A stretch of 64,000 bases of DNA, from the NCBI GenBank assembly GCA_910587715.1, contig CAJUMV010000001.1, positions 62,001 to 126,000 on the forward strand. Reading direction: 5' to 3'. The notes under the pieces were generated by a model that saw nothing but the letters and a program-made list of their open reading frames with translations, did no database searches and was not told where the DNA came from. Source of the stretch: an uncultured Lachnospiraceae bacterium. Its GTDB lineage: Bacteria > Bacillota > Clostridia > Lachnospirales > Lachnospiraceae. The position numbers were made by a program, and so were the translations under genes. Every line of letters starts with the position of its first letter. The stretch's first letter is position 1. Below are positions 1 to 7,975 of this stretch, in pieces.

Positions 1-2
1 AA

Positions 3-1088
3 TGGAAAGAGTTTCGACAGTTTTTTGACGACAGGACGACGATTTATGACTTTTATCCCGAAGTACTGCCAGAGGAATCTGCACTTGCTGATGTAGAGCT
101 GGAACAGCTGGGCGTTTCTGTCGGTTCGCAGATTCTGCTGAGAAATTATAACTTTGGTCTAGACGGGAGAATTGACGCGCAGATGCTTGCGGATGTGGCG
201 GCGTATGCGAAGGAGCATGTGGGCGGTGCGAGGGATTGGGGCGCGGTTTTTAGGGAAAAGCTGCGGCTGTACCGTTACAGAAGCTTTCACGGTGAGGATG
301 CGCCTTATAATCTGCTGGTGATAGTAGGATATGCCACCAATATAATTGCGATTGTTATTTTATTAAGGAAAGAGATTTGTGTTTTGCTCGTGGCGATGGC
401 ACAGCTTTTTTTACTTTTGTTTGTGAGGAGCGCTCTTTGGATGTTTGTTTTAGTGCGGGGGCGTGACCCGGAGCGGATTACGCATCCCCTCTATCTGGTG
501 GAATTTTGTCTGCTGGCGGGAATGCTTTTGTGGCATCTGCGGCGCAGTGTGGCGGCGAAAAATATTGCGGCAGGTACAGTGGCGGTTCTTTTTCTCCTTT
601 CCCTATGGGGACTGTGGAAGGGCTTCCCTGCGGTATGTGCCGATCAGATAAGGCGTCAGGAGGTCAACAGGGATTGGGAAGCGATAGACGCCTACTGCAA
701 GGTGCATCCGGATACGTTCTATTTCGAAGATGTCTACTCTACGGTTGCTTTTTCGGATAAACTCTTTGCGTGCAGGGACAATGTGATTGCAAACTATGAC
801 ATTGCAGGGGGCTGGATGTGCAAGAGTCCGCTGTACCGGAAAAAACTTGCGGCTTTTGGGATAGAGGAAGCGGCGGAGGCGCTTGTGGAGGGGAAAGCCG
901 ATTTCATTATGTCGGACGAGGAGGAAGCGCTGCGGGGACTGATATGGATGGAAATTCCCTACGCGGAACATGATGTGGCTGTATATGTAGAAGAGTATGG
1001 CAGGATAGGGGACAGCTACGGCGTATATCAGGTGATTCCTGTTTCAGAGAGTGGACAGTTTCTGCGCGATAGGAAATGGGAGCAATAA
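3..1088 (+). CDS. Polytopic membrane protein, 5' end outside the window
   Basis: The reading frame is open from the window edge, so the first in-frame ATG at 183 is probably internal and the protein is truncated at its N terminus; 361 residues are visible. About four hydrophobic segments lie in the middle (around 330-420, 420-460, 490-535 and 565-610), followed by a hydrophilic C-terminal domain of roughly 150 residues. That layout fits an envelope membrane protein of the GT-C glycosyltransferase type, but no diagnostic motif is in the visible part. It is the first of a co-directional run of polysaccharide genes, ending about 60 bp before the acetyltransferase gene. The function is not recognised. 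Confidence 0.7.
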   Translation, partial: WKEFRQFFDDRTTIYDFYPEVLPEESALADVELEQLGVSVGSQILLRNYNFGLDGRIDAQMLADVAAYAKEHVGGARDWGAVFREKLRLYRYRSFHGEDAPYNLLVIVGYATNIIAIVILLRKEICVLLVAMAQLFLLLFVRSALWMFVLVRGRDPERITHPLYLVEFCLLAGMLLWHLRRSVAAKNIAAGTVAVLFLLSLWGLWKGFPAVCADQIRRQEVNRDWEAIDAYCKVHPDTFYFEDVYSTVAFSDKLFACRDNVIANYDIAGGWMCKSPLYRKKLAAFGIEEAAEALVEGKADFIMSDEEEALRGLIWMEIPYAEHDVAVYVEEYGRIGDSYGVYQVIPVSESGQFLRDRKWEQ

Positions 1089-1149
1089 GCGGAAACGGTG
1101 ATGTGACAGGTGGGAAAGATAAAGAGGAATGGCGTATGAGGAGAGGCGG

Positions 1150-1755
1150 ATGAGCACAGAGAAGGTGTTTTTGAGACCGATTACCGCGGCGGACACGGCG
1201 AAGGTCGTCACATGGCGGAACAAAGATTTTGTGCGGAGAAATTTTATTTACCAAAAGCTTTTCACGGAGGAAGGTCATATGGCATGGCTGCGGGAACAGG
1301 TGGAGCCGGGGCATGTGGCGCAGTTTATTATCTGTGTGGAGACAGATGGCGGTGCGGAAAAGACAGGCGCACAGAAGGAAACGGCAGAGTCGTCGCAGGC
1401 GGCAGTCCGGGAAATCGGCAGCGTATATCTGCGGGATATTGACAGGGAGAAGAAAAATGCGGAGTACGGCGTCTTTATCGGCGAGGAGGATACGCTGGGG
1501 CGCGGTTACGGTTCCCAGGCGGCAAAACTTATGCTGGCGTACGGATTTGAGACGCTTCATCTGGAAAAGATATTTCTGCGGGTCCTGGAGGACAATGTGG
1601 GAGCGAGGAAAAGTTATGAGAAAGCAGGCTTTCAAATGATGGAAAATAGACGGGAAACCGTTAGCTTGGAACAGGGAAAAAGGGACGTTATTTTTATGGA
1701 AGCAGAGCGTGGCGCGTGGGAGAGCGCGAAGCGTTCCGGAATGGAGAAAATATGA
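1150..1755 (+). CDS. GNAT-family N-acetyltransferase (RimJ/RimL-like)
   Basis: About 201 residues with a typical GNAT layout: an N-terminal LRPITAAD strand, then WRN, and an acetyl-CoA pyrophosphate-binding loop (GRGYGSQAAKLM) followed by the usual C-terminal NVGARKSYEKAGF signature. A hydrophilic insertion rich in Glu, Lys and Gln lies near residues 65-90. The start at 1150 is preferred over an in-frame ATG at 1129 because GGAGAGG lies just upstream of 1150, while the earlier ATG directly abuts its purine tract. The stop overlaps the next start by four bases (ATGA), so it is translationally coupled to a GT2. Given the context it may N-acetylate an amino sugar precursor; that is inference. 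Confidence 0.8.
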   Translation: MSTEKVFLRPITAADTAKVVTWRNKDFVRRNFIYQKLFTEEGHMAWLREQVEPGHVAQFIICVETDGGAEKTGAQKETAESSQAAVREIGSVYLRDIDREKKNAEYGVFIGEEDTLGRGYGSQAAKLMLAYGFETLHLEKIFLRVLEDNVGARKSYEKAGFQMMENRRETVSLEQGKRDVIFMEAERGAWESAKRSGMEKI

Positions 1756-2693
1756 AGCAGTTGGTCAGTTTTGTGATTCCCTGCTACCGTTCGGAACAGA
1801 CCATTGGCAGAGTGGTAGAAGAGATTGACACGACGATGAGAGAATTATCCGGGTATGCGTATGAGATTGTGCTTGTCAATGACGCTTCACCGGACAATAC
1901 TTTTGATGTGATCCGCAGTCTGTGTACGGGGCGGAAGGATATTTGCGGTGTGAATCTGGCAAGAAACTTCGGACAGCACGCGGCGCTTATGGCGGGATTT
2001 CGATATGCGCACGGTGATGTGGTGGTCTGTCTGGATGACGATGGGCAGACGCCTGCAAATGAGGTCGGAAAGCTGCTTGCCAAATTGGAAGAGGGCTATG
2101 ATGTGGTTTATGCCAAATATACGCAGAAACAGCACTCGGTTTTTCGCAATTTCGGCAGCAAAGTAAATGAACGGATGACCCGGGTTATGCTGGGAAAACC
2201 GAAAGAGCTTTATATTTCCAGCTATTTTGCCATGAAAAGATTTGTGGCGCAGGAGCTGGTTCGTTATGAAAATCCTTATCCTTATGTGATCGGGTTGGTA
2301 CTGCGCGCTACGAAGAAAATAGCGAATGTGGAAGTGACGCACAGGGAGCGTGAAATCGGGACTTCCGGCTATACGATGGGAAAACTCCTGGGTTTGTGGT
2401 TTAACGGGTTTACGGCTTTTAGCGTAAAACCTTTGCGAATGGCAACAGTAATCGGAGTAGCTTCTGCCTGTGCGGGATTTCTTTACGGAATTTATACGAT
2501 TGCTAAAAAGTTATTATATCCGGCAGTGCCGGTGGGATTCAGCGCGCTGATGGCGTCGATTGTATTTTTTTGCGGGCTGATTCTTCTGATGCTGGGGATT
2601 ATTGGCGAGTACATCGGGCGGATTTATATTTCCCTGAATAATTCCCCCCAGTATGTAATCAGAGAGTGTGTGGATGAGAGAGATGCGGAGTGA
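1752..2693 (+). CDS. Polyprenyl-phosphate glycosyltransferase, GT2 (DPM1/ArnC/GtrB-like)
   Basis: 313 residues. The N-terminal GT-A domain begins FVIPCYRSEQTI and carries the acidic metal/nucleotide site VVCLDDDGQTP near residue 95. Two hydrophobic segments occupy the C terminus (around residues 230-300), as in enzymes that load a sugar onto undecaprenyl phosphate for use by membrane GT-C transferases. The ATG at 1752 is chosen because it overlaps the acetyltransferase stop (ATGA) and matches the family N terminus; an upstream ATG at 1716 would add residues not seen in the family. The next gene, a polytopic DUF6020 protein, overlaps its 3' end and could be the transferase that uses the lipid-linked sugar. 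Confidence 0.9.
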   Translation: MKQLVSFVIPCYRSEQTIGRVVEEIDTTMRELSGYAYEIVLVNDASPDNTFDVIRSLCTGRKDICGVNLARNFGQHAALMAGFRYAHGDVVVCLDDDGQTPANEVGKLLAKLEEGYDVVYAKYTQKQHSVFRNFGSKVNERMTRVMLGKPKELYISSYFAMKRFVAQELVRYENPYPYVIGLVLRATKKIANVEVTHREREIGTSGYTMGKLLGLWFNGFTAFSVKPLRMATVIGVASACAGFLYGIYTIAKKLLYPAVPVGFSALMASIVFFCGLILLMLGIIGEYIGRIYISLNNSPQYVIRECVDERDAE

Positions 2694-4335
2694 AAAAAAG
2701 CGAAAGGAAAGCAGGAGCCTTCTGATTGCCGGCGGCTTTTCCTTTCTATTTTCGGCAGCAATCCTGTTCGGCGCGCGGCTGGACAGCGTGGAGAATGTGG
2801 ATGTAAAAGATATCACGCTCTGGCTGCAGCTGGCGGCGTTTACGGTTATCTTTACGGGGCTTTCGCTGCTTTTGTGGCGGCTTATGGACGGGCTGCAGGA
2901 TAGAGGCGTGTCTTTTGCAGGGAAAACAGTCAACAAAATAACAGGTGTTTTCAATGTGACGGATGCACAGGCGGATGTTGCGGCTTTTCTTTTTCTGCTT
3001 TTATGCTGGCTTCCCGTATTTTTGGCGGTATATCCGGGTTTTTTTGTATATGACGCGCAGGATGAGTATATACAGGTGGCGACAAGGGTGTTTTCCACGC
3101 ATCACCCGCTTGTGCATGTGCTGCTTCTCGGGGGAATGCTCTGCGGCGTCCATAAATTGACGGGCTCTTATAATCTGGGTATTGCCTGCTACATGGTTTT
3201 TCAGATGGTTTTGGCAGCAGGCGTTTTCACCTTTCTATTTTCCTATCTGCGGACGAAAAAGGTTTCCCGTATGCTGCGGCTGGTCGGTCTTGTCTGGCTG
3301 GGCGTGTTTCCGACGGTGGTGATGTTTACCCTTTGCTCGGCAAAGGACGCGCTGTTTACGCTTGCGCTGCTGCTTTTGCTGGTGTGCCTTCTGGAGATGG
3401 GCACGGGGGAAACGTTTTTTGATGCAAGGGGCTGGCAGCTTCTCTTTGTGCTTGGCGGGATGGGAATGATGCTTCTTCGCAACAACGGCTTCTACGCCTT
3501 TCTGGTGATGATTCCTCTATTGCTTTTGGTGCAGAAAAAGAGGCGCGGGCGGCTGCTCTTTTTGTCACTCTGCGCGGTGGCAGGGTGTATGCTGATAAAC
3601 GGTGGGCTGAAAGCGGCGCTCCATGCGGAGGATTCTGAGTATCAGGAGCTTTTGACCGTACCGATCCAGCAGCTTGCCCGAACTTATCAGTATGCGCCGG
3701 ATGTATTTTCTGGAGAGGAGCTTAAAAGTCTTTATGAGATTTTGGATGAGGAGACGCTTTCTTTGTATACACCGCGGCTTTCCGATCCGGTCAAATACCG
3801 TTTTGACAATGAGACTTTTGCGCGGAATAAGGGGAAATACGCGAAGCTCTGGCTGCGCGTTGGCATGAAAAAGCCCCTGATTTATCTGAATGCATGGTGG
3901 ATGACCTCCTACGGCTTCTGGTACCCCGATACGATAATAAACGTGTATGGCGGAAATACGGTTTTTACCTTTACCTATAAGGACAACTCTTATTTTGGCT
4001 ACGAGGTGGAGCAGCCGGGCGTCAGGGAGAGCAAAATCCCATGGCTTAACGAGGTATACCGCAAGCTGTCGCTGGAAGTCTGGAAGGAGAAGATTCCCGT
4101 GATTTCCTGGCTGTTTTCTCCGGGAGCGATGTTCTGGCTGTATGCGTTTTTGTTTGCATGGCTATTAAATAACGGGCGATATGAATTGTTGCGTCCCTTT
4201 TTGCCCATGTTCGTTATTTGGCTGACTGTGCTCCTCGGTCCGACTTATCTTCCGAGATATGTGCTGTTTTTGTGGTATGCGTTTCCGCTGCTTCTTGCCG
4301 TGACACAGATGGGGATGCGTGGTGAAAAAACATGA
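2674..4335 (+). CDS. DUF6020-like polytopic membrane protein
   Basis: About 553 residues with roughly ten hydrophobic segments. The first extracytoplasmic loop (YPGFFVYDAQDEYIQV, then HHPLVHVLLL) and the later FTLCSAKDALFTL motif match a second protein in this window at 24224 (YPTWFNNDAVWQ, HHPYFHTLI, SICMGKDAWFT). Acidic residues in the first outer loop are characteristic of GT-C glycosyltransferases, so a role in adding sugars from a lipid donor is plausible but unproven. The start overlaps the end of the GT2 gene by about 20 bp; GTG at 2668 and ATG at 2683 are alternatives. Confidence 0.8.
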   Translation: MREMRSEKKRKESRSLLIAGGFSFLFSAAILFGARLDSVENVDVKDITLWLQLAAFTVIFTGLSLLLWRLMDGLQDRGVSFAGKTVNKITGVFNVTDAQADVAAFLFLLLCWLPVFLAVYPGFFVYDAQDEYIQVATRVFSTHHPLVHVLLLGGMLCGVHKLTGSYNLGIACYMVFQMVLAAGVFTFLFSYLRTKKVSRMLRLVGLVWLGVFPTVVMFTLCSAKDALFTLALLLLLVCLLEMGTGETFFDARGWQLLFVLGGMGMMLLRNNGFYAFLVMIPLLLLVQKKRRGRLLFLSLCAVAGCMLINGGLKAALHAEDSEYQELLTVPIQQLARTYQYAPDVFSGEELKSLYEILDEETLSLYTPRLSDPVKYRFDNETFARNKGKYAKLWLRVGMKKPLIYLNAWWMTSYGFWYPDTIINVYGGNTVFTFTYKDNSYFGYEVEQPGVRESKIPWLNEVYRKLSLEVWKEKIPVISWLFSPGAMFWLYAFLFAWLLNNGRYELLRPFLPMFVIWLTVLLGPTYLPRYVLFLWYAFPLLLAVTQMGMRGEKT

Positions 4336-4374
4336 AAGTGGATAGTATAAGCAAAACGGCGTCAATATATTGTG

Positions 4375-4403
4375 TTGATTTATGGGCGGACACGATGTAA
4401 AAT
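4375..4403 (+). promoter_or_regulatory. Predicted sigma-A promoter for argC
   Basis: TTGATT (4375-4380) and TAAAAT (4398-4403) are separated by exactly 17 bp, about 35 bp upstream of the argC start. The -35 box matches the TTGACA consensus at 4 of 6 positions and the -10 box matches TATAAT at 5 of 6. It sits in the roughly 100 bp gap after the DUF6020 gene, which suggests argC is expressed independently. Confidence 0.55.
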
Positions 4404-4438
4404 TTACAGATGTATGGTAGAAAGGAAGCGTATATAAT

Positions 4439-5386
4439 ATGAAGACAAAGGTGTTTATCGACGGAAGCGAGGGAACGACAGGCTTAAGAATTAACGAACG
4501 TTTTGAGAAACGTGACGATATAGAGCTTTTGCACATCACTCCGGAGCTCAGAAAAAATCCGGAGGAGAGAAAGAAAATGATTCATGCCTCGGATATCACT
4601 TTTTTGTGTCTGCCGGATGCGGCTGCGAGGGAATCCGTGGCGTTGGCGGAGAATGAGGATGTGGTAATCATCGACACGTCCACGGCGCACCGGACGCAGG
4701 AAGGGTGGGCATACGGTTTCCCGGAATTGTCGGAGGCACATAAAATCGCCATCAGGCAGGGCAAGCGAATCGCGGTTCCGGGATGCTATGCCACAGGATT
4801 TATCTCTCTGGTTTATCCGCTGATTGCAGGCGGGATTCTGACCAAAGATTATCCGGTAAGCAGCTTCGCCATTTCGGGGTACAGCGGCGCCGGAAAGAAG
4901 ACGATTGCGGCTTATGAGAGCACGGACCGACCGAGAGAGCTGTCGGCGGGAAGAGAATATGCGCTGACGCAGCAGCACAAGCATTTGAAAGAGATGCAGA
5001 AAATCACGGGGCTTGCGCGCACCCCCTTGTTTTCACCGATTATCGACGATTATTACAGTGGTATGGTGGTTTCCGTGCAGCTTTATGCGGATATGCTGGC
5101 AAAAAAGGAGACACCCGAATCGCTGCGGCAGTATTATGCGGATTATTATAAGAACAAACAGTTTATCAAGGTAAGTGCCGCGGATGATGAGATTGCTGCC
5201 AGCGGATTTTTAGCCGGAAACGGGCTGTCCGGCTGGGACGGGTTAAAAATTTATGCGATGGGGAATGAAGAGCGCATTGTTGTGTCCTCTCAGTTTGATA
5301 ATCTGGGGAAAGGCGCGTCCGGCGCCGCCATCCAGTGCATGAACCTGATTTTAGGATGCGACGAGGCAAAGGGGCTTGATTTGTAA
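4439..5386 (+). CDS. argC: N-acetyl-gamma-glutamyl-phosphate reductase
   Basis: 315 residues, the length of the short (type 2) ArgC form. It reduces N-acetyl-gamma-glutamyl phosphate to the semialdehyde with NADPH in arginine synthesis. Visible features are the N-terminal nucleotide-binding strand (KVFIDGSEGTTG), the DTSTAHR motif, the catalytic cysteine in VPGCYATG (residue 116), and GYSGAGKK. AAAGGAAG precedes the ATG. No other arginine gene is in the window, so this is an orphan among glycan genes with its own promoter. Misassignment to another semialdehyde dehydrogenase is possible but unlikely. Confidence 0.93.
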   Translation: MKTKVFIDGSEGTTGLRINERFEKRDDIELLHITPELRKNPEERKKMIHASDITFLCLPDAAARESVALAENEDVVIIDTSTAHRTQEGWAYGFPELSEAHKIAIRQGKRIAVPGCYATGFISLVYPLIAGGILTKDYPVSSFAISGYSGAGKKTIAAYESTDRPRELSAGREYALTQQHKHLKEMQKITGLARTPLFSPIIDDYYSGMVVSVQLYADMLAKKETPESLRQYYADYYKNKQFIKVSAADDEIAASGFLAGNGLSGWDGLKIYAMGNEERIVVSSQFDNLGKGASGAAIQCMNLILGCDEAKGLDL

Positions 5387-5409
5387 AAACATCCCAAACG
5401 TGGTACACT
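5381..5409 (+). promoter_or_regulatory. Possible promoter for the O-antigen ligase-like gene
   Basis: TTGTAA (5381-5386, overlapping the argC stop) and TACACT (5404-5409) are 17 bp apart, with TG one base before the -10 box. Each box matches consensus at 4 of 6 positions, so this is only moderate. A short inverted pair (TCCC/GGGA) surrounds the -10 box. Confidence 0.35.
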
Positions 5410-5433
5410 ACGGGATAGAATAAGAGGAAATGT

Positions 5434-7965
5434 ATGAACCGAATCTTAAATAGAAAACAAGCCATTTGCGGAACAGTCTGGATATTGGCGGTGTGCGCTG
5501 CGCTGATTCTCTGGCCGCTTCGTCTGATTCACGAGGAAGTGCGGGCGGGGAGCGGCAGGCAACAGGCGGCGGTCTCCGAAGAAATCAATGGAGACTACGT
5601 GGTACAGCAGAGATTTATTGCCCAATATGACAGGCTGAAAGAAATAGAAATTTATCTGGCAGACAGAGCGGGGAGCGGGAAACTGAATTTTGTGCTCCGT
5701 GACGCATCCATGCAGACGCTGATGCAGCAGGTAATAGATACCGGGGATATGGAGACATTTCCCGGTTATCTTAAGATACAGGTAAATATCGACACGGAGG
5801 TTGGGCGGGACTACTACTTTTTATTGCAGGGCGTGGAATCCGCTTTTCATGTGACCTATGCCGACAATACCGGAGAAAATATGAATATTTATATCGGCGC
5901 GCTCTATTACGGCGATGTGGAGGACACGGAGCGGTGCATGGTCGCGGACTACGTCTATGAGGTGCCTTTGCGGAAAGGGAAGACACTTGTTCTGGATGCG
6001 GCTTTTCTGCTCGCCGGTGTACTTGTTTCCTGTTTTGCGGCACTTTATTATAAGAAGCGTCCGGAGCGCAACACCCTGCTTACGGTAGAACGGACAATGC
6101 GTTTTATCCTGAATCCGCTGATTGCGGCAGCAGCGGCAGCGGCAGTGGTGGCAATCGGACCATGCCGTCTTTTCACGACAGATATCTATTCCATCCTGTT
6201 TTATGAGACAGGGGTGGTTTTTGCGGCAGCGGCGGCGTTTTATGCGGTGAATCACGACAGAACCGGGCTTGCTTCGGACAGGACGGTCTTTGCGGTGATC
6301 AGGGAGAGATGGCAGGATGATCTGCAGTCCGCCATGTTTGCCGGGGCGATTTGGGGATGCTGTAATTACATGAATGCGCTGTATGAAATTCATCATACGG
6401 TGGCGTACAGGCAGGCGCTCATTTTCTTTGCGCTGGCGTTACTTGTGACTTATCGGAAGAAGGAGCTTTTTTGCTGGAGCAGCCTGATTTACGGTGTGGC
6501 GGCTGCGGTGATTGCGCCGATGTATTACAGGGACGCGCTGGCGGCGCTGATTGACAAGAGCGTGCAGGCAGGACTTGCAGAGCCGGCACAGCTGGAGCTT
6601 AAGGCATTGAAGCTGACGGTTTGGGCGGGCGTTCTTGCGGGATTTGTGATTTTGAATACCGTGAAACTTCTTTTCGGGAGGAAAATAAAAAGGATTTCCG
6701 TGCCATACGGCATCCTTGTCAGCATATTTTTTGCCTTGATTATCATTTATCGGAATACGAGAGGATGGCCTATTTTTCTTGTCTGCTGTTTCACGCTTTA
6801 TTATCTGCGGATGGCTTCGGGCGTAAAACGGACGGTTTTGCTGCACAATATAGTAAACGGCATTTTGCTGCATTTTGTCCTGACGGTGGGCTACTGTCTG
6901 CTGCACAGACCTTATATGTATTTTCAGTATTACCGCTATCCGTTCCATTTCCATACGGTGACGATTTCCGCCGTATATCTGGCGCTGGCGGTGTGCGCCG
7001 CGCTGATTAAGTTTCTCGATGCCTACGGGCGGCGGGCGACTTTGGCAGGGACCTATAAGGAATTGGCGGTGCTCGGCGTATCCGCCATGTATCTGTTATT
7101 TACTTTGTCAAGAACCGGGTATCTTGCCATTTTTGTGACGGCGGTTGTGGTGATTCCCGTGGCTTTCTTTTCCGGGAAGACGCTTCCGCTTCGGGAAAAA
7201 TGGCGGCGTTTCCTGCAGGGAATGGGGCTGATGATACTTTCCGTGCTTATCAGTTTTCCGGTGATGTTTACGGCGCAGAGAACGATTCCGGCTGTGGCGG
7301 CTGATATCAGGGCACATGAAATTGAAGAGTTTCCCTCGGAGCTTGTGCACGGCAGGGATATGGATTCCTATTATTATATTACGGTGGAGCGCTTTATCCA
7401 GACCTTTCAGATGAAGGTGCTGGGGATTCCGCAGGAAAAATGCCTGAACGCTTTTCTCTATTTCAGCAAGGCGGACGGAGAGTCGGAGTACAGAAGCCCT
7501 TATCTGGAAAACGGCGGCAGGATACTGCTGGCGTCCGCGGAGGACATGGCGGCAGCGGCAGAGAATGAGGAAGAAGATTCTTATACAAACGGCAGATTAT
7601 ATATATTTGCCCGTTATTACGAGAGACTGAACAAAACGGGACATGACGATATGGGCGTGATGGAGCCGGACGGCAATTATCTGGCGCATGCGCACAATAT
7701 TTACCTGCAGGTGGCGTATGACCACGGGATTTTCGTGGGCGGCGTGTTTCTTCTTTTGGGAATCGGGACGCTTGTGCAGGCGGTTATCTACTACTGCAGG
7801 CACAGGGAAGACAGGGAATGCGCGCTGTTTCCGATGGCGCTTTTGCTGCTCTTTGCGGTAGCAGGGCTGACGGAGTGGATTTTTCATCCCTGCTGTCCCA
7901 TCGCTTACTGCCTGCTCCTCGTGATGGCGCCGCTGCTCGTGGATATACGAAAGGAAGAAGCTTAA
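5434..7965 (+). CDS. O-antigen ligase/polymerase-like membrane protein (Wzy_C type) with N-terminal outer domain
   Basis: 843 residues. One N-terminal membrane segment is followed by a roughly 150-residue hydrophilic, probably extracytoplasmic domain, then about twelve membrane segments. The Wzy_C region is recognised by LFTLSRTGYLAIFVTAV (around residue 553) and by the large loop with HAHNIYLQVAYDHGIFVGG, the conserved histidine region of O-antigen ligases, followed by the final membrane segments. Such proteins polymerise lipid-linked repeat units or transfer finished glycan to an acceptor. RBS is AGAGGAAA. The extra N-terminal domain is longer than in standard WaaL/Wzy. It could be ligase or polymerase; a second candidate polymerase lies at 59976. 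Confidence 0.8.
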   Translation: MNRILNRKQAICGTVWILAVCAALILWPLRLIHEEVRAGSGRQQAAVSEEINGDYVVQQRFIAQYDRLKEIEIYLADRAGSGKLNFVLRDASMQTLMQQVIDTGDMETFPGYLKIQVNIDTEVGRDYYFLLQGVESAFHVTYADNTGENMNIYIGALYYGDVEDTERCMVADYVYEVPLRKGKTLVLDAAFLLAGVLVSCFAALYYKKRPERNTLLTVERTMRFILNPLIAAAAAAAVVAIGPCRLFTTDIYSILFYETGVVFAAAAAFYAVNHDRTGLASDRTVFAVIRERWQDDLQSAMFAGAIWGCCNYMNALYEIHHTVAYRQALIFFALALLVTYRKKELFCWSSLIYGVAAAVIAPMYYRDALAALIDKSVQAGLAEPAQLELKALKLTVWAGVLAGFVILNTVKLLFGRKIKRISVPYGILVSIFFALIIIYRNTRGWPIFLVCCFTLYYLRMASGVKRTVLLHNIVNGILLHFVLTVGYCLLHRPYMYFQYYRYPFHFHTVTISAVYLALAVCAALIKFLDAYGRRATLAGTYKELAVLGVSAMYLLFTLSRTGYLAIFVTAVVVIPVAFFSGKTLPLREKWRRFLQGMGLMILSVLISFPVMFTAQRTIPAVAADIRAHEIEEFPSELVHGRDMDSYYYITVERFIQTFQMKVLGIPQEKCLNAFLYFSKADGESEYRSPYLENGGRILLASAEDMAAAAENEEEDSYTNGRLYIFARYYERLNKTGHDDMGVMEPDGNYLAHAHNIYLQVAYDHGIFVGGVFLLLGIGTLVQAVIYYCRHREDRECALFPMALLLLFAVAGLTEWIFHPCCPIAYCLLLVMAPLLVDIRKEEA

Positions 7966-7975
7966 GAAAACGGAT

